From positions 25,929,883-25,993,882 of the forward strand of contig NC_056039.1 in NCBI RefSeq assembly GCF_004379255.2: a stretch of DNA of 64,000 bases, in the 5' to 3' direction. The notes beneath the pieces were generated by a model, which worked only from the letters and a program-made list of their open reading frames with translations, did no database searches and was not told where the DNA came from. The stretch is from Salvia splendens. Its lineage: Eukaryota > Streptophyta > Magnoliopsida > Lamiales > Lamiaceae. Position numbers and translations under genes: made by a program. Shown here piece after piece: positions 35,283 through 47,884 of this stretch (its first letter is position 1; each line of letters begins with the position of its first letter).

Positions 35283-35880
35283 TGATGCACTTTTTATTAG
35301 CACTAAAAATAACTGCGAGTATACAATGTACGTTGATTTAGTATATCTAATGGTCAATACTAAGATATCGAACATGAGGAATACGTTTACAGACTGACTA
35401 CCAATTATGTGAGAATTAAGAGTTTAGCGAGTTTGTTAAGAATACACAAAATAAAATGTGATAATGAATGAAAGAGTGAAGAAACGAGCCAAGGGCAGAA
35501 TTAGGCTCTAGTGTGCCCTACTCGGTCTAGTAGAGCTCCACCTTGAAGCAACTCAACCAAGTCGAGCAAATGTCTTCTAATCCAAAAGATTATATTAGGC
35601 ATAATGGTGTTTGGCCTTTAAACTCACTCGGCCAAGTCATGCCAATGCACCATCCTTCCACCACATTCTACTCAGTCGTGTCAAATATGCTGCCTGAGGC
35701 CACTAGCCATGTTGTCGATCCCCATTGATCTACGAGATTTTACTCGTCTGAGTCACACTAGGCATCTGAAGCCACTTAGTCGAGTTAACACAGGGCGTCC
35801 TAATCCTGAGACCTCTATTGACCAAGTCACTACCGTCCCAAAAGGCTACTCAGTTGAGTAGAGGCCGAACATTACAAAAT
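35283..35880 (-). mobile_element. Reversed Athila-type LTR fragment
   Basis: On the plus strand it begins TGATGCACTTTTTATTAGCA, the inverse of the GTGCATCA end of the LTRs at 27934 and 51959. The next ~120 bp keep the same block order in reverse. Between 35519 and 35865 it carries about eight copies of a short imperfect palindrome of the form ACTCGGCCAAGT/ACTCAGTTGAGT. The far end is not clear. The flank 35880-36060 resembles a MITE. Confidence 0.65.
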
Positions 35881-36168
35881 TCTTTCTTATTACTCCGTTG
35901 GGCATAAGATTTAAGAAAAATGATATTTAGCGGGTTAAACTGAGAAAGAATAAAGTAGGATATGACCGAGAATCAGGTCGAAGAGATAATAAATTCAGAG
36001 TTATAATAAGAGAGATAAAAGTGGACGACCCAAAATAGAATGTGAGGGTGGGAATACTTAATTTTACAAATAAATTATTTAAAATTTAATTAAAATACTA
36101 TTATGACTACAGAGTTTAATAAACTTTCAATCCTAAGACTATTTTAATTTCATTAAACGAAACATACC

Positions 36169-38665
36169 TGTCACGACCGCCCATGCTAGGGGTGTTACAA
36201 ACGAGGCGATCGTGACCAAGGGACAAACATTTAAGAATAACATTTAAGGATTTCAGTTCATAAGAAAGACTCAATTAGCTTAAAAGAATTTTAGTTCAAA
36301 ATATATATAGCATCGGAATTAAGGTTTCAAAGAGAGTCAAGGATGACGCATGTGTATGAAGACACAACGCATCCATATTCCCTAAGCCGACTCAACATCC
36401 ACCGCAACATCCCGCTCAACCTGCACATAGGGAAAACACATGCAGGGCTGAGTACTTGTTGTACTCAATGGGCTCATGCCGAAAACATTTTCATAAAAAC
36501 AGTTATGTCATCCATACCAGTGATCTCGAGTTTTATGAAGTTAAGAAATATCACGAGAACACAAAAATATTTCAAAGTCTGGCCAGACAATCAATCTCCC
36601 CACTTTCTCATCAATCATTCAATCACATTCTCTTTCCATAGTGCGACGAAAGTGTGGCCACACTATTCGCCCACGAGACCGGCCGACTAGCAAGGACGGC
36701 TCACGATCCCATCTGTGTACACTAGCCTGATAGGGTTTGCGGCCCTACTCAGACCCGAATTCGTTTCATTCATAGCCCTATAGCCTAATGGAGCGCACTC
36801 ACAAACTAGGCATCAGGCACAATCTCATCATCAAAACAAACATGGCATGACATAACACTTTAAACCACCCTTATTACACCATAATCATAATTTTGAAAGC
36901 GTAAAAGAGTTTAGTAAAAGAAAGCCCACCTCGTTTGCTTAAACCATTCAATATCCATTTAAGGCAACCCTCGTTCCTCGAGCTCACGTATACTCAATCA
37001 TCCTTGCCAACGACAAAACAGATCAGCCTTTCGTAAACTTATATTATCATGCATGTCCTATCGTTCCTTTTATCATTCTCTTACCCATATATAAATCATG
37101 TATATCACTTATAACATAACAATATAGTCATCTTGTAAAGATAAAAATTTGGCAGAACTGCGCAACCATTTTGTAAAAATCATTAAAAATTTACCCGACT
37201 TCCGTTGGGGCTAAAATTTTACCAAAATGCAGTAGACTCATCAAATAACTCCCAGTTTAAATTTCATATCAAAATATCCCCTTTTGGTCGGTCAATTCGG
37301 AAACGTAACCTACTGGTCGAGAAAACATTTTCTGGCAGAATTGCACAGTCAACTTCAAAAATTCACCAAAAATTCATCCTTCCTCATATGACGCTAAAAT
37401 TTGGTCACGACACATTAGACACATTCAAGTTCACCCAGTTAAAATTTCACACCGAATCATATCATTTGGTCAGTCAAAACATTTATGCAACTCTCTGATC
37501 GAACATAAAATTCTAGCAGCACTGCGCAGTTCATTTGAAAAATTCACCGTAAATTCATACGATGTCCAATAAGGCTGAAATTTTCACAAGACTCAGAAGA
37601 CACTTAAAATTTTCATCTAGTTCAAGAATCACATCAAACGGAGGTCATTTGGTCGGTCAAACAGATTTCGAAACATTCTGGCCGAGAGCACACGTTACTG
37701 GCAGAATTGCGCAGTCGACTTCAAACATTTTTCAAAAATTCATTTTTCGACAAAAAGGGCTGAAATTTATACGAGACACAGAAATCACCTTGAAATTTAC
37801 TCAGTAAAATTTTCGTATCAAAATTCGACCGTTTGGTCAGTCAAATACACGTCGGAATCCAATGTCCGAACACCACAAATTTCATACTCAAAATTTCGAA
37901 ATTTGAGTTTCTTCCCCAATCATCCAAACAAAATTTTCTCATGCTTATAACACACAATCATGCTTGATAAGACTCTCTTAACATGTTTGCACATAAACTT
38001 AGATCATTTACCAAGGATTCAAATCAAACTTCACACAACTTAATCAACAATCGCATAACTATCAAAGTTCTCAAGCAAACTCACTTTCCCACCGATTAAC
38101 TTTGCGATCTATGATTCCTACACCCTCTATATGCATGTAGGATTCAAGAATAAAGTTTCAATGAAGGAGATGAGAAGAAAATCTTAGTTATACCTTCTTG
38201 AATCAAGAAAAACGAACGGTAGAACAAACGTTGACACGATTCGTCCCTCTCCCTTCACCGCTGCCGCCGCTGCCACGAATCTGCAGTCGCGGTCTGCAGC
38301 GCCGCCGTCCACCGTCGCCGCCTCCGGCGGCGCTCTCCCTCTCTTCTAACTCTCGGTTTTCCTTCTCTCGTTTTCTCTCTCTCGGATTTCTAAATTGACG
38401 TCAAAGAAATGAAATGAAAGGAGGTGCTATTTATAGAAAAAATTTATCATAAAAGACAAAAATTCACGTCTTTTCGTTTCGATGTGACGCGTAATTAATG
38501 TGGCGTTGAAAAACGTGCCTGATGTGACGCGATTCTTATCTAATTGGAAAACGTGCCTGATGTGACGCGATTCTTATCCAACTTTTCGTCTCGATTTGTT
38601 GTCGAAAGTGTATTTGATACGTGGTTTATTCTTTCGTGTAGGTAACGATTTAGCGGGTCGTTACA
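36169..38665 (-). repeat. 3' LTR (in the element's own orientation)
   Basis: 2497 bp, next to the purine-rich AAGGTGGGTAGAA (minus strand, 38666-38678) that serves as polypurine tract. Short open frames inside it are repeated identically in the other LTR and are not genes. Confidence 0.93.
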
Positions 38666-38709
38666 TTCTACCCACCTTAACAGAAATTTCGTCCCGAAAT
38701 TTGATCGTC

Positions 38710-41700
38710 TTACATAAACAACTCGGGGTACTTTTCTTTAATTCCATCTTCTAACTCCCACGTGGCTTCCTTGGAACCATGGTGTTTCCAACACTTTCAC
38801 GAATGCTATCGACTTGTTTCGCAACTCTTGTATCTTCCGATCTAGGATTGCCTCTGGCCTTTCCTCGTAGCTCATGTCGGGGTTTAGGATCACTTCTTCT
38901 TGACGAATCACATGCTTAGGGTCAAACACGTACTTGCGCAACTGCGACACTTCGAACTTGTTGTGCACATTCCCAAACTGGGAGGTAACGCCAAACGATA
39001 CGCTACAGGACCTACTTCATCGATAAACTCGTACGGTCCTACAAAGCGCGATTTCAACTTGCCCTTCATTCCAAACCTCACAACTTCTTTCGTCGGGGAT
39101 ACTTTCAAGAACACTTTGTCACCAACGTCGAATTTGATTTCCGTTCGACGCACGTCAGCATACGACTTCTGCCTATCTTGAGCTTCCTTGATCCTTGCGC
39201 GGATTTGATGCACAATTTCGGTCATTTCCTTTATAGCGTTGGGTCTTAACATCTTCCTCTCGCCAACTTCATCCATATATAGTGGGGATTGACACTTCCT
39301 GCCGTATAAAGCTTCATACGGAGCCATATCGATCGTCGCTTGGTAGCTATTGTTGTAGGCGAATTCAACCAACAGTAGAACAGTTTCCCAACTTTCCCCT
39401 CGATCTAAGACAACTGCTCGTAGTATATCCTCAAGCGTTTGAATCGTCCTCTCTGACTGTCCGTCCGATTGCAGTTGATAAGCAGTGCTGAAGTTTTGTT
39501 GTGTGCCCAATTCCCATTGCAAACTCATCCAAAACTTTGATGTGAACTTCGTATCGCGGTCGGACACAAAAGTCTTTGGCACTCCATGCAAACGTACATT
39601 CTCACTCACGTAGATCTTAGCTAATTTGTCCGATCCATAGGAAATCGTTAATCGGTAAGAAGTGCGCGCTTTTAGTCAGTCGATCGATAATCATCCAAAT
39701 CGCAGTGTTACCCTTTTGTGACTTTGGCAAACTCATCACGAAGTCCATGGCTATATGCTCCCACTTCCATTCGGGAATTTCGAGTGGTTGCAACTTCCCA
39801 TATGGCCGCTGGTGTAAGGCATTCACTTGTTGGCACGCTAGACATCGTTCCACATGTGACGCTACGTCTCCTTTCATCCCATTCCACAAAAAACGTTGCT
39901 TCAAATCTCGATACATCTTCGTACTTCCAGGGTGAGCAGTGTAAGGTGTGTCATATGCTTCACTCAAAATCTCATCTTTCAGTGCCTCGTCTTTCGGCAC
40001 ACATAATCGTCCATCGAACGTCAAAGCATTGTTCGCCTCTTCACGAAAATGGTCATGTTTCTCGGTTCTCACCTTCACACGTAATTCTTCCAACTTCTCA
40101 TCACGTCGTTGGGCTTCTATGAGCTTGGTTCTCAAATCTGACTCAATCACTAGCGTCGCTATTCTTTCTCCTACTGTCTCGGGCGCTTTTACTATTTCCA
40201 ACTGCATCTTATCGAACTCACGGATAAATGCTTCCTCCTGAGTTAGCAACAAAGCCAATTGAGGCTGGTCCTTCTTACTCACAGCATTTGCCACTACGTT
40301 CGCCTTGCCCGGATGATAGTGAATACCACAGTCATAGTCTTTCACGACTTCTAACCCATGTCATTGTCGCATATTTAGCTCCTTTTGCTCGAAGTACTTG
40401 AGACTCTTATGATCCGTATATATCTCGCATCTCACTTCATAGAGATGGTGTCTCCAAATTCTCAGTGCGTACACTACTGCTGCTAGTTCCAAATCATGGG
40501 TCGGAAAATTTAGCTCATTCGATCTCAACTGTCGGGAAGCATATGCTATCACTTTCCCATCTTGCATCAACACGCATCCAAGTCCTAGTTTTTTTTTTGT
40601 ATCAGTAGAGACGGCGAAGTCCTTGTTGGCTGCCGACACCGTTAGAACAGGTGTTGTGGTCAACTTTTCTTTCAACAGTTGGAAACTCGCCTCGCATTCC
40701 GGCATCCAAACCACTTTGTTTCCTTTCTTCAACAATTGTGTCATTGGTCTCGCGATTTTAGAGAATCCCTCGATGAAGCATCGGTAGTATCCCGCCAATC
40801 CCAAGAAACTGCGGATTTCACTTGGCGTTTTCTGCGATTTCCAATTTTGCACAGTCTCAACCTTTGCGGGGTCTACTTGAATCCCATTTGCCGTCACGAT
40901 ATGACCAAGAAAGTTCACTCGAGTCAACTAAAATTCACACTTACTAAACTTGGCATAAAGTTTCTCCCTTCGTAACGTTTCCAACACAGTTTGCAGATGC
41001 CCTCCATGTTCCTCCTCATTCTTCGAGTATACTAAAACATTGTCGATGAAGACTAACACGAACTTGTCAAGGTACTCGTGGAAAACTCGGTTCATCAAGT
41101 CCATGAAGACGACCGGGGCGTTGGTCAGCCCAAATGGCATCACGACGAATTCATAATGGCCATAACGAGTGCGAAAAACAGTCTTAAGTACATCCTCTCG
41201 TCGGACCTTTAGTTGATGATATCCCGACCTCAAGTCCATTTTTGAAAATATGCCCGCTCCTCGAAGTTGGTCAAACAAATCATAAATCCTCGGCAGTGGG
41301 TACTTATTCTTCAAGGTCATCTTGTTGAGCTCACGATAGTCGATGCACATTCTCATCGTTCCATCCTTTTTTTCTTTACGAACAACACCGTCGCTCCCCA
41401 CGGTGTCACACTAGGTCGGATAAAACCCAAGTCTAACAATTCTTGCAACTGAATCTTCAACTCTGCCAACTCTTTAGGGGCCATTCGGTATGGCGCCTTC
41501 GATACTGGCGCAGACCCTGGTTCCAAAACAAAAGTGAACTCTAATTGTTTGTCGAGTGGCGGTCCAGGCAAAGCTTCGGGAAAACACGTCGAGAAAATCT
41601 CGTACTACTGACACTTCTTCCACTCTCAATTCCTTCCTTTCCTCTCCGTTCAAGTACACAAGATACGCCGGATGCCCTTTCCTTATCATCATGGTTGCTC

Positions 41701-41900
41701 GCAATGCGGAGATTATAGAGGTTCGTCGATTTAAAGAAATCCCTTACAAAAAAAAAGTCGGCTCGTCGCCAGGGGTTTGAAAAGAAATTTACCTCTAGCT
41801 GGTGCATCACTTTTACGCATGTCTGAGTATAGAAACTTATTTCCCCGTGTGCATTCGAAAAGCTCAACCTCACCCTTTTCTCCAAGTCTAGTATCAAGAA
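38710..41900 (-). pseudogene. Broken Ty3 pol of the Tekay-type element
   Basis: Read right to left, recognisable parts are the protease-RT linker (GHPAYLVYLNGEERKELRVE, about 41610-41680), RT ([20 protein letters not shown] to KFSKCEF, 41401-40930), RNase H (to 40364), the integrase zinc finger and core (HPGSTKMYR, CLACQQ, VSDRDTKF), and a chromodomain (ERPEAILDRKIQELRNKS onward) ending at TAA 38710-38712. Breaks seen: the RT catalytic motif is F-I-D-N instead of F-I-D-D (Asn codon at 41039-41041); TAG at 40928-40930; TGA at 40361-40363; frameshifts near 39640, 38965 and 38790; and frame changes around 41560-41720. Neighbouring domains are otherwise well conserved. Confidence 0.93.
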
Positions 41901-41916
41901 CTCGAAAATGGATCAA

Positions 41917-44900
41917 GCAGTCTTACTTGGATATGAAATGAATTCAAAATTGTAGCAACACTGCTGAAGGTGTCTTAATCAGAAAGGTTGCAAAATTAAT
42001 CAAGAAACAAGAACAACACTTCTAGTTTGACTCTTTTAGATCTCATCACCAACTTGCAGAAATTGGTTCGAAAAAAAAAATATGGCAGGGTCTAAGTTTC
42101 ATTGATCTTGATCATGTTCATTCTGGAAATTAAGGTTTCAAATAAACTCATAAAGATTGAGACTTTACTTCTGACGAGAGCTCGAAAGAATATGAGATAG
42201 GCCTTGAAAACAGGATGAAACTGAATCAGGTCTCAAATTCCATAGTAGGCTGCCAATTAAGATATTTCAATTGTCAAATTAAATTTGCAAAATTTTGGCA
42301 TCAATGAATGATGGTTCAAACATGTCATGACATGAGATGGTCAATCGTGTAAGGATTTAGAAGCATAGACAATTTCATGAGGTAGCACTGATCATGGTTC
42401 GACGACATCATGTTACTGAATAATGATGTCACATCAATGGATTCACAGGGTTGCAACCAACGTGAAGTGAACTTTTTTTTAGGAAGATCGGCTAAATCAA
42501 CCACATTAAGGAAAAAGAGACACAATAGTCTTAACTTGGTGTTGCAGAAAGAAAATCATTGAGCATGAAACAATATGTGTAGTGAAACTGAGCGAAAAAT
42601 TTCACTTCTGCAAGGAAGAACTTGCCGCATCCATAGTTACGAAATAAAAAGGTGTACAAAAGTTCCAAGAAGAATATTCCATCCTTTGAAGGAACATGTT
42701 TGGGAATGTGATCGTACTGAAGGTCATAACTGCAAACAACTTTTAGAAATGAAGTTCAAAGGCGGAAGTTCATAAATTCAAAATATTGTCCTTACGAAAG
42801 ATGAATCAAAGAAGACTACTAATCAAGATGTCCAAAAATGACGAAGGCAAACACAAATTTTCAAGAACTGAAAGTGAGTCATGATTCGATATAGGAAAAG
42901 AAATAACGTGCAATAATTGCGAATTGTGAGTCAAACAAGGTCGTAAATAGACAAGGGCTCACCGTTAATTGAAAGATTCCAAAAAGAATTTCTTATAATC
43001 CAAGTAAGTATTGCTGATTAAAATCATTCATTCTAGCCACGAGGGTCACTCTCTCTCGTTCATCTTTCTGAGGCCGAACATGGTAACATCGTTCTACGAA
43101 ACTGCGGATTCCAAGTTGAGATTCATCGTGTCGTTACAACTAATAACAGTAGTCGAAAGCCATATCTTCATATATTCCTTGCACGTGATAATCGTCATTT
43201 TCTTAAAACGTTGTAGTTATACTCGCGCTCTCAACATGATATAATGGTCGTTTTCGCCGCATCGCCACTTTTGACCGAAGATCGGATTTATCTACTAGAT
43301 CGCAAGTATGATCTCTACATCCGTTGTAGGATTACATCATTTCGCATCTCTTCTTGCCTCGAACATTTTCTCGTTTGGAACATCTCTTCAATTTGCACTT
43401 CTTCTTTTCTTAAACTCTTTATCATATGCTACGTCTTTTCGCATTCTCCTTGTTCTCGTCATTCAGAAAAAAAATTCTGAATTTGTAATCATTCGATAAA
43501 GTTCGAGTTCACACCACATTTTTCCATTTGTCCTATCACTCGGAAAAGTGATATTGCAGTTGTCAAAAACTAAATTCGATATCATTTAATATAACATACT
43601 TCTTAGGCACTCTATGTTCGCATACAAAGTTCATAGCGTCATTCCAAGAAATAGAAAAAGTTTCATGGTCCACCGGTCTCCATCCTCTATCTCGATAATT
43701 TAGAAATTTCTCCCCACTTTCCATTCTCGTTCGTTTGCATCGCTCGGGAAAGCAATAGGTGAGTTTTCAATTTAGAACTACGGTCCGCGTGGTCAACTAG
43801 TCTACATCTTCGGCACTCTAAGTTCACGACACATTTCATCATCTCGTAGAGAACAAAATATCACAACAAGTACTATAACACACAACATTTTCACATATCA
43901 AAGCAAAACACTTTCACACTTCACATTATAATTCAAAACTTTTGAAATAAAATTTTCTTCAGACTCTCACACTTTCCTCTAAATTTTCACATTTCAATTT
44001 CAACTTTAGAGTAAAAGTTTTTTTTTTGACTCAAAACTCAAAACATACTTTCACATCAACTTTCATCACTCGTATAAAACACTCCATAGAATAACGCTTC
44101 ATACTTCGCACCCCATAACATATATAACATCACACTTCCATGGCTAAATTTTCCAATCGAAAAGGTTTTTTTTTTTTAAAAAAACTTAATATTTTCCATT
44201 GATCAATTAATTTTTCCCAAAAGAAAGAACTAACATGTTTTCATTTAAAGTTTTTTTTTTTTCAACAACCTTCCACAACATAAACATTTTTTTCTCAATC
44301 AAACTCCACTAGAACAACGAGCCATTAATGTTACAAAACATCATAACACATTTGTATTCCAAACAAAACACTCATGCACTTCACATATATGTTTGAAACA
44401 ACATTCTTAAATTACTCATTTATTTTCTAAAATTTTTTTTTTTAACATTCTCAAAACAACTCATCAACTTTCGTCTTTCATGTAAAACACTCCATCATCC
44501 TATGTTCACATGCTCACGTCGTAGTACTTTCACACATATAAAACATACTTAGTCATCATACTAGTTTTGCTCATGCTCCATATAATCACATCATAACAAT
44601 ATCATGATCAACATACCACACGTGCTTAGATCATTTTGTCAATCATGCGCATACTTCACATATATAACACGTGCTTACATTTTCATGTCAATCGTACTCA
44701 TATTCCACATAATCATATCATCAAAATTCATCTTCACGTATAACATTCATTCACATGCGTACACTTGCCAAAACATCCTCATCATATCATCATCAATTTC
44801 ATACATCGATCTCACATTCTTTCAACAACTTAAAACATACCTCACTTTCTTTGGTTGAGCGTGATGCTTTGGATGTTGAGCCTTCGTGACACTTCCAGTT

Positions 44901-44961
44901 TAAGGTTTACTATTCTAGACTTAAGGTGAAAGAAGACTCTCGGACCAGAGCAAAAGAACGA
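41917..44961 (-). other. Internal region of the element without recognisable gag
   Basis: About 3 kb lies between the primer-binding site and pol where 5'UTR and gag should be. No gag capsid or CCHC zinc-knuckle frame could be found on the minus strand, and open frames on either strand are under 85 codons. The part from about 43860 to 44900 is rich in ACACTTTCACA-type words and homopolymer T runs, as in long 5' leader sequences. Confidence 0.6.
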
Positions 44962-44962
44962 A

Positions 44963-44974
44963 GCTCTGATACCA
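44963..44974 (-). other. Primer-binding site (initiator tRNA-Met type)
   Basis: The minus strand reads TGGTATCAGAGC three bases inside the 5' LTR, matching the 3' end of plant initiator tRNA-Met. It fixes the element's direction. Confidence 0.92.
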
Positions 44975-44977
44975 CTC

Positions 44978-47475
44978 TGTCACGACCGCCCATGCTAGGG
45001 GTGTTACAAACGAGGCGATCGTGACCAAGGGACAAACATTTAAGAATAACATTTAAGGATTTCAGTTCATAAGAAAGACTCAATTAGCTTAAAAGAATTT
45101 TAGTTCAAAATATATATAGCAGCGGAATTAAGGTTTCAAAGAGAGTCAAGGATGACGCCTGTGTATGAAGACACAACGCATCCATATTCCCTAAGCCGAC
45201 TCAACATCCACCGCAACATCCCGCTCAACCTGCACATAGGGAAAACACATGCAGGGCTGAGTACTTGTTGTACTCAATGGGCTCATGCCGAAAACATTTT
45301 CATAAAAACAGTTATGTCATCCATACCAGTGATCTCGAGTTTTATGAAGTTAAGAAATATCACGAGAACACAAAAATATTTCAAAGTCTGGCCAGACAAT
45401 CAATCTCCCCACTTTCTCATCAATCATTCAATCACATTCTCTTTCCATAGTGCGACGAAAGTGTGGCCACACTATTCGCCCACGAGACCGGCCGACTAGC
45501 AAGGACGGCTCACGATCCCATCTGTGTACACTAGCCTGATAGGGTTTGCGGCCCTACTCAGACCCGAATTCGTTTCATTCATAGCCCTATAGCCTAATGG
45601 AGCGCACTCACAAACTAGGCATCAGGCACAATCTCATCATCAAAACAAACATGGCATGACATAACACTTTAAACCACCCTTATTACACCATAATCATAAT
45701 TTTGAAAGCGTAAAAGAGTTTAGTAAAAGAAAGCCCACCTCGTTTGCTTAAACCATTCAATATCCATTTAAGGCAACCCTCGTTCCTCGAGCTCACGTAT
45801 ACTCAATCATCCTTGCCAACGACAAAACAGATCAGCCTTTCGTAAACTTATATTATCATGCATGTCCTATCGTTCCTTTTATCATTCTCTTACCCATATA
45901 TAAATCATGTATATCACTTATAACATAACAATATAGTCATCTTGTAAAGATAAAAATTTGGCAGAACTGCGCAACCATTTTGTAAAAATCATTAAAAATT
46001 TACCCGACTTCCGTTGGGGCTAAAATTTTACCAAAATGCAGTAGACTCATCAAATAACTCCCAGTTTAAATTTCATATCAAAATATCCCCTTTTGGTCGG
46101 TCAATTCGGAAACGTAACCTACTGGTCGAGAAAACATTTTCTGGCAGAATTGCACAGTCAACTTCAAAAATTCACCAAAAATTCATCCTTCCTCATATGA
46201 CGCTAAAATTTGGTCACGACACATTAGACACATTCAAGTTCACCCAGTTAAAATTTCACACCGAATCATATCATTTGGTCAGTCAAAACATTTATGCAAC
46301 TCTCTGATCGGAACATAAAATTCTAGCAGCACTGCGCAGTTCATTTGAAAAATTCACCGTAAATTCATACGATGTCCAATAAGGCTGAAATTTTCACAAG
46401 ACTCAGAAGACACTTAAAATTTTCATCTAGTTCAAGAATCACATCAAACGGAGGTCATTTGGTCGGTCAAACAGATTTCGAAACATTCTGGCCGAGAGCA
46501 CACGTTACTGGCAGAATTGCGCAGTCGACTTCAAACATTTTTCAAAAATTCATTTTTCGACAAAAAGGGCTGAAATTTATACGAGACACAGAAATCACCT
46601 TGAAATTTACTCAGTAAAATTTTCGTATCAAAATTCGACCGTTTGGTCAGTCAAATACACGTCGGAATCCAATGTCCGAACACCACAAATTTCATACTCA
46701 AAATTTCGAAATTTGAGTTTCTTCCCCAATCATCCAAACAAAATTTTCTCATGCTTATAACACACAATCATGCTTGATAAGACTCTCTTAACATGTTTGC
46801 ACATAAACTTAGATCATTTACCAAGGATTCAAATCAAACTTCACACAACTTAATCAACAATCGCATAACTATCAAAGTTCTCAAGCAAACTCACTTTCCC
46901 ACCGATTAACTTTGCGATCTATGATTCCTACACCCTCTATATGCATGTAGGATTCAAGAATAAAGTTTCAATGAAGGAGATGAGAAGAAAATCTTAGTTA
47001 TACCTTCTTGAATCAAGAAAAACGAACGGTAGAACAAACGTTGACACGATTCGTCCCTCTCCCTTCACCGCTGCCGCCGCTGCCACGAATCTGCAGTCGC
47101 GGTCTGCAGCGCCGCCGTCCACCGTCGCCGCCTCCGGCGGCGCTCTCCCTCTCTTCTAACTCTCGGTTTTCCTTCTCTCGTTTTCTCTCTCTCGGATTTC
47201 TAAATTGACGTCAAAGAAATGAAATGAAAGGAGGTGCTATTTATAGAAAAAATTTATCATAAAAGACAAAAATTCACGTCTTTTCGTTTCGATGTGACGC
47301 GTAATTAATGTGGCGTTGAAAAACGTGCCTGATGTGACGCGATTCTTATCTAATTGGAAAACGTGCCTGATGTGACGCGATTCTTATCCAACTTTTCGTC
47401 TCGATTTGTTGTCGAAAGTGTATTTGATACGTGGTTTATTCTTTCGTGTAGGTAACGATTTAGCGGGTCGTTACA
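44978..47475 (-). repeat. 5' LTR (in the element's own orientation)
   Basis: 2498 bp, identical to the other LTR apart from the few differences noted. It abuts the primer-binding site. Confidence 0.93.
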
Positions 47476-47674
47476 ATACCCTTTATATCTCATTTTCATA
47501 CCAAGTTGTGTTATAGTCCGAATATCAATTGAAACTTCCTTACCGCAGCCAACTAAGCTATTTCATTTTGTTTGGACGAGTTCAATTTATAGGTAAAATA
47601 AAAAATAATTTAAGAATACTAAAATTCTAACATTGTTTGAACTTAAAATTATTTTATAATGTGTAAAATCATAG

Positions 47675-47879
47675 TACTCCTTCCATCCTCAGTAAGTGAT
47701 ATAATCAAGATTTTAGATAGTGCTATTTAGCGGCTAAATAAAAAAAAGCATAAAGTAGAGAGACAAACCAAAAAAGATAATAATGTAAGAGACAGATAGA
47801 GTATTTGTTTTTTCGCTAATAAAAAAACGCATCAAGTTAATAGGAACGACCCACAGAAGAATACGCCACGGAGGGAGTA
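47675..47879. mobile_element. Stowaway-like MITE
   Basis: TACTCCTTCCATCCTCAGTA at the left mirrors CCACGGAGGGAGTA at the right. It sits directly beside the 3' end of the diterpene synthase pseudogene. Confidence 0.82.
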
Positions 47880-47884
47880 ACTTA

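Larger units (their letters stand above)
36169..47475 (-). mobile_element. Complete Tekay/Del-type Ty3 LTR retrotransposon
   Basis: Two almost identical LTRs (36169-38665 and 44978-47475) enclose 6.3 kb and are flanked by ATACC at 36164-36168 and 47476-47480, a perfect target duplication. LTR tips are TGTCACGACC and GGTCGTTACA. The pol remnant and the primer-binding site show that it reads on the minus strand. Pol has the protease-RT linker, RT, RNase H, integrase and C-terminal chromodomain order of chromoviruses. Comparing lines by eye I found only three LTR differences (36313/45122, 36350/45159, and a one-base indel at about 46310), so the insertion is recent. Gag is not recognisable and pol is broken at many places, so it cannot be autonomous. 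Confidence 0.95.

Noticed and set aside
36343..38398. Small ORFs at 36343, 37205, 37562 and 38198, identical to ones at 45152, 46014, 46372 and 47008
   Set aside because: They are duplicated only because they sit in the two LTRs. None resembles a protein family and the element reads on the other strand.
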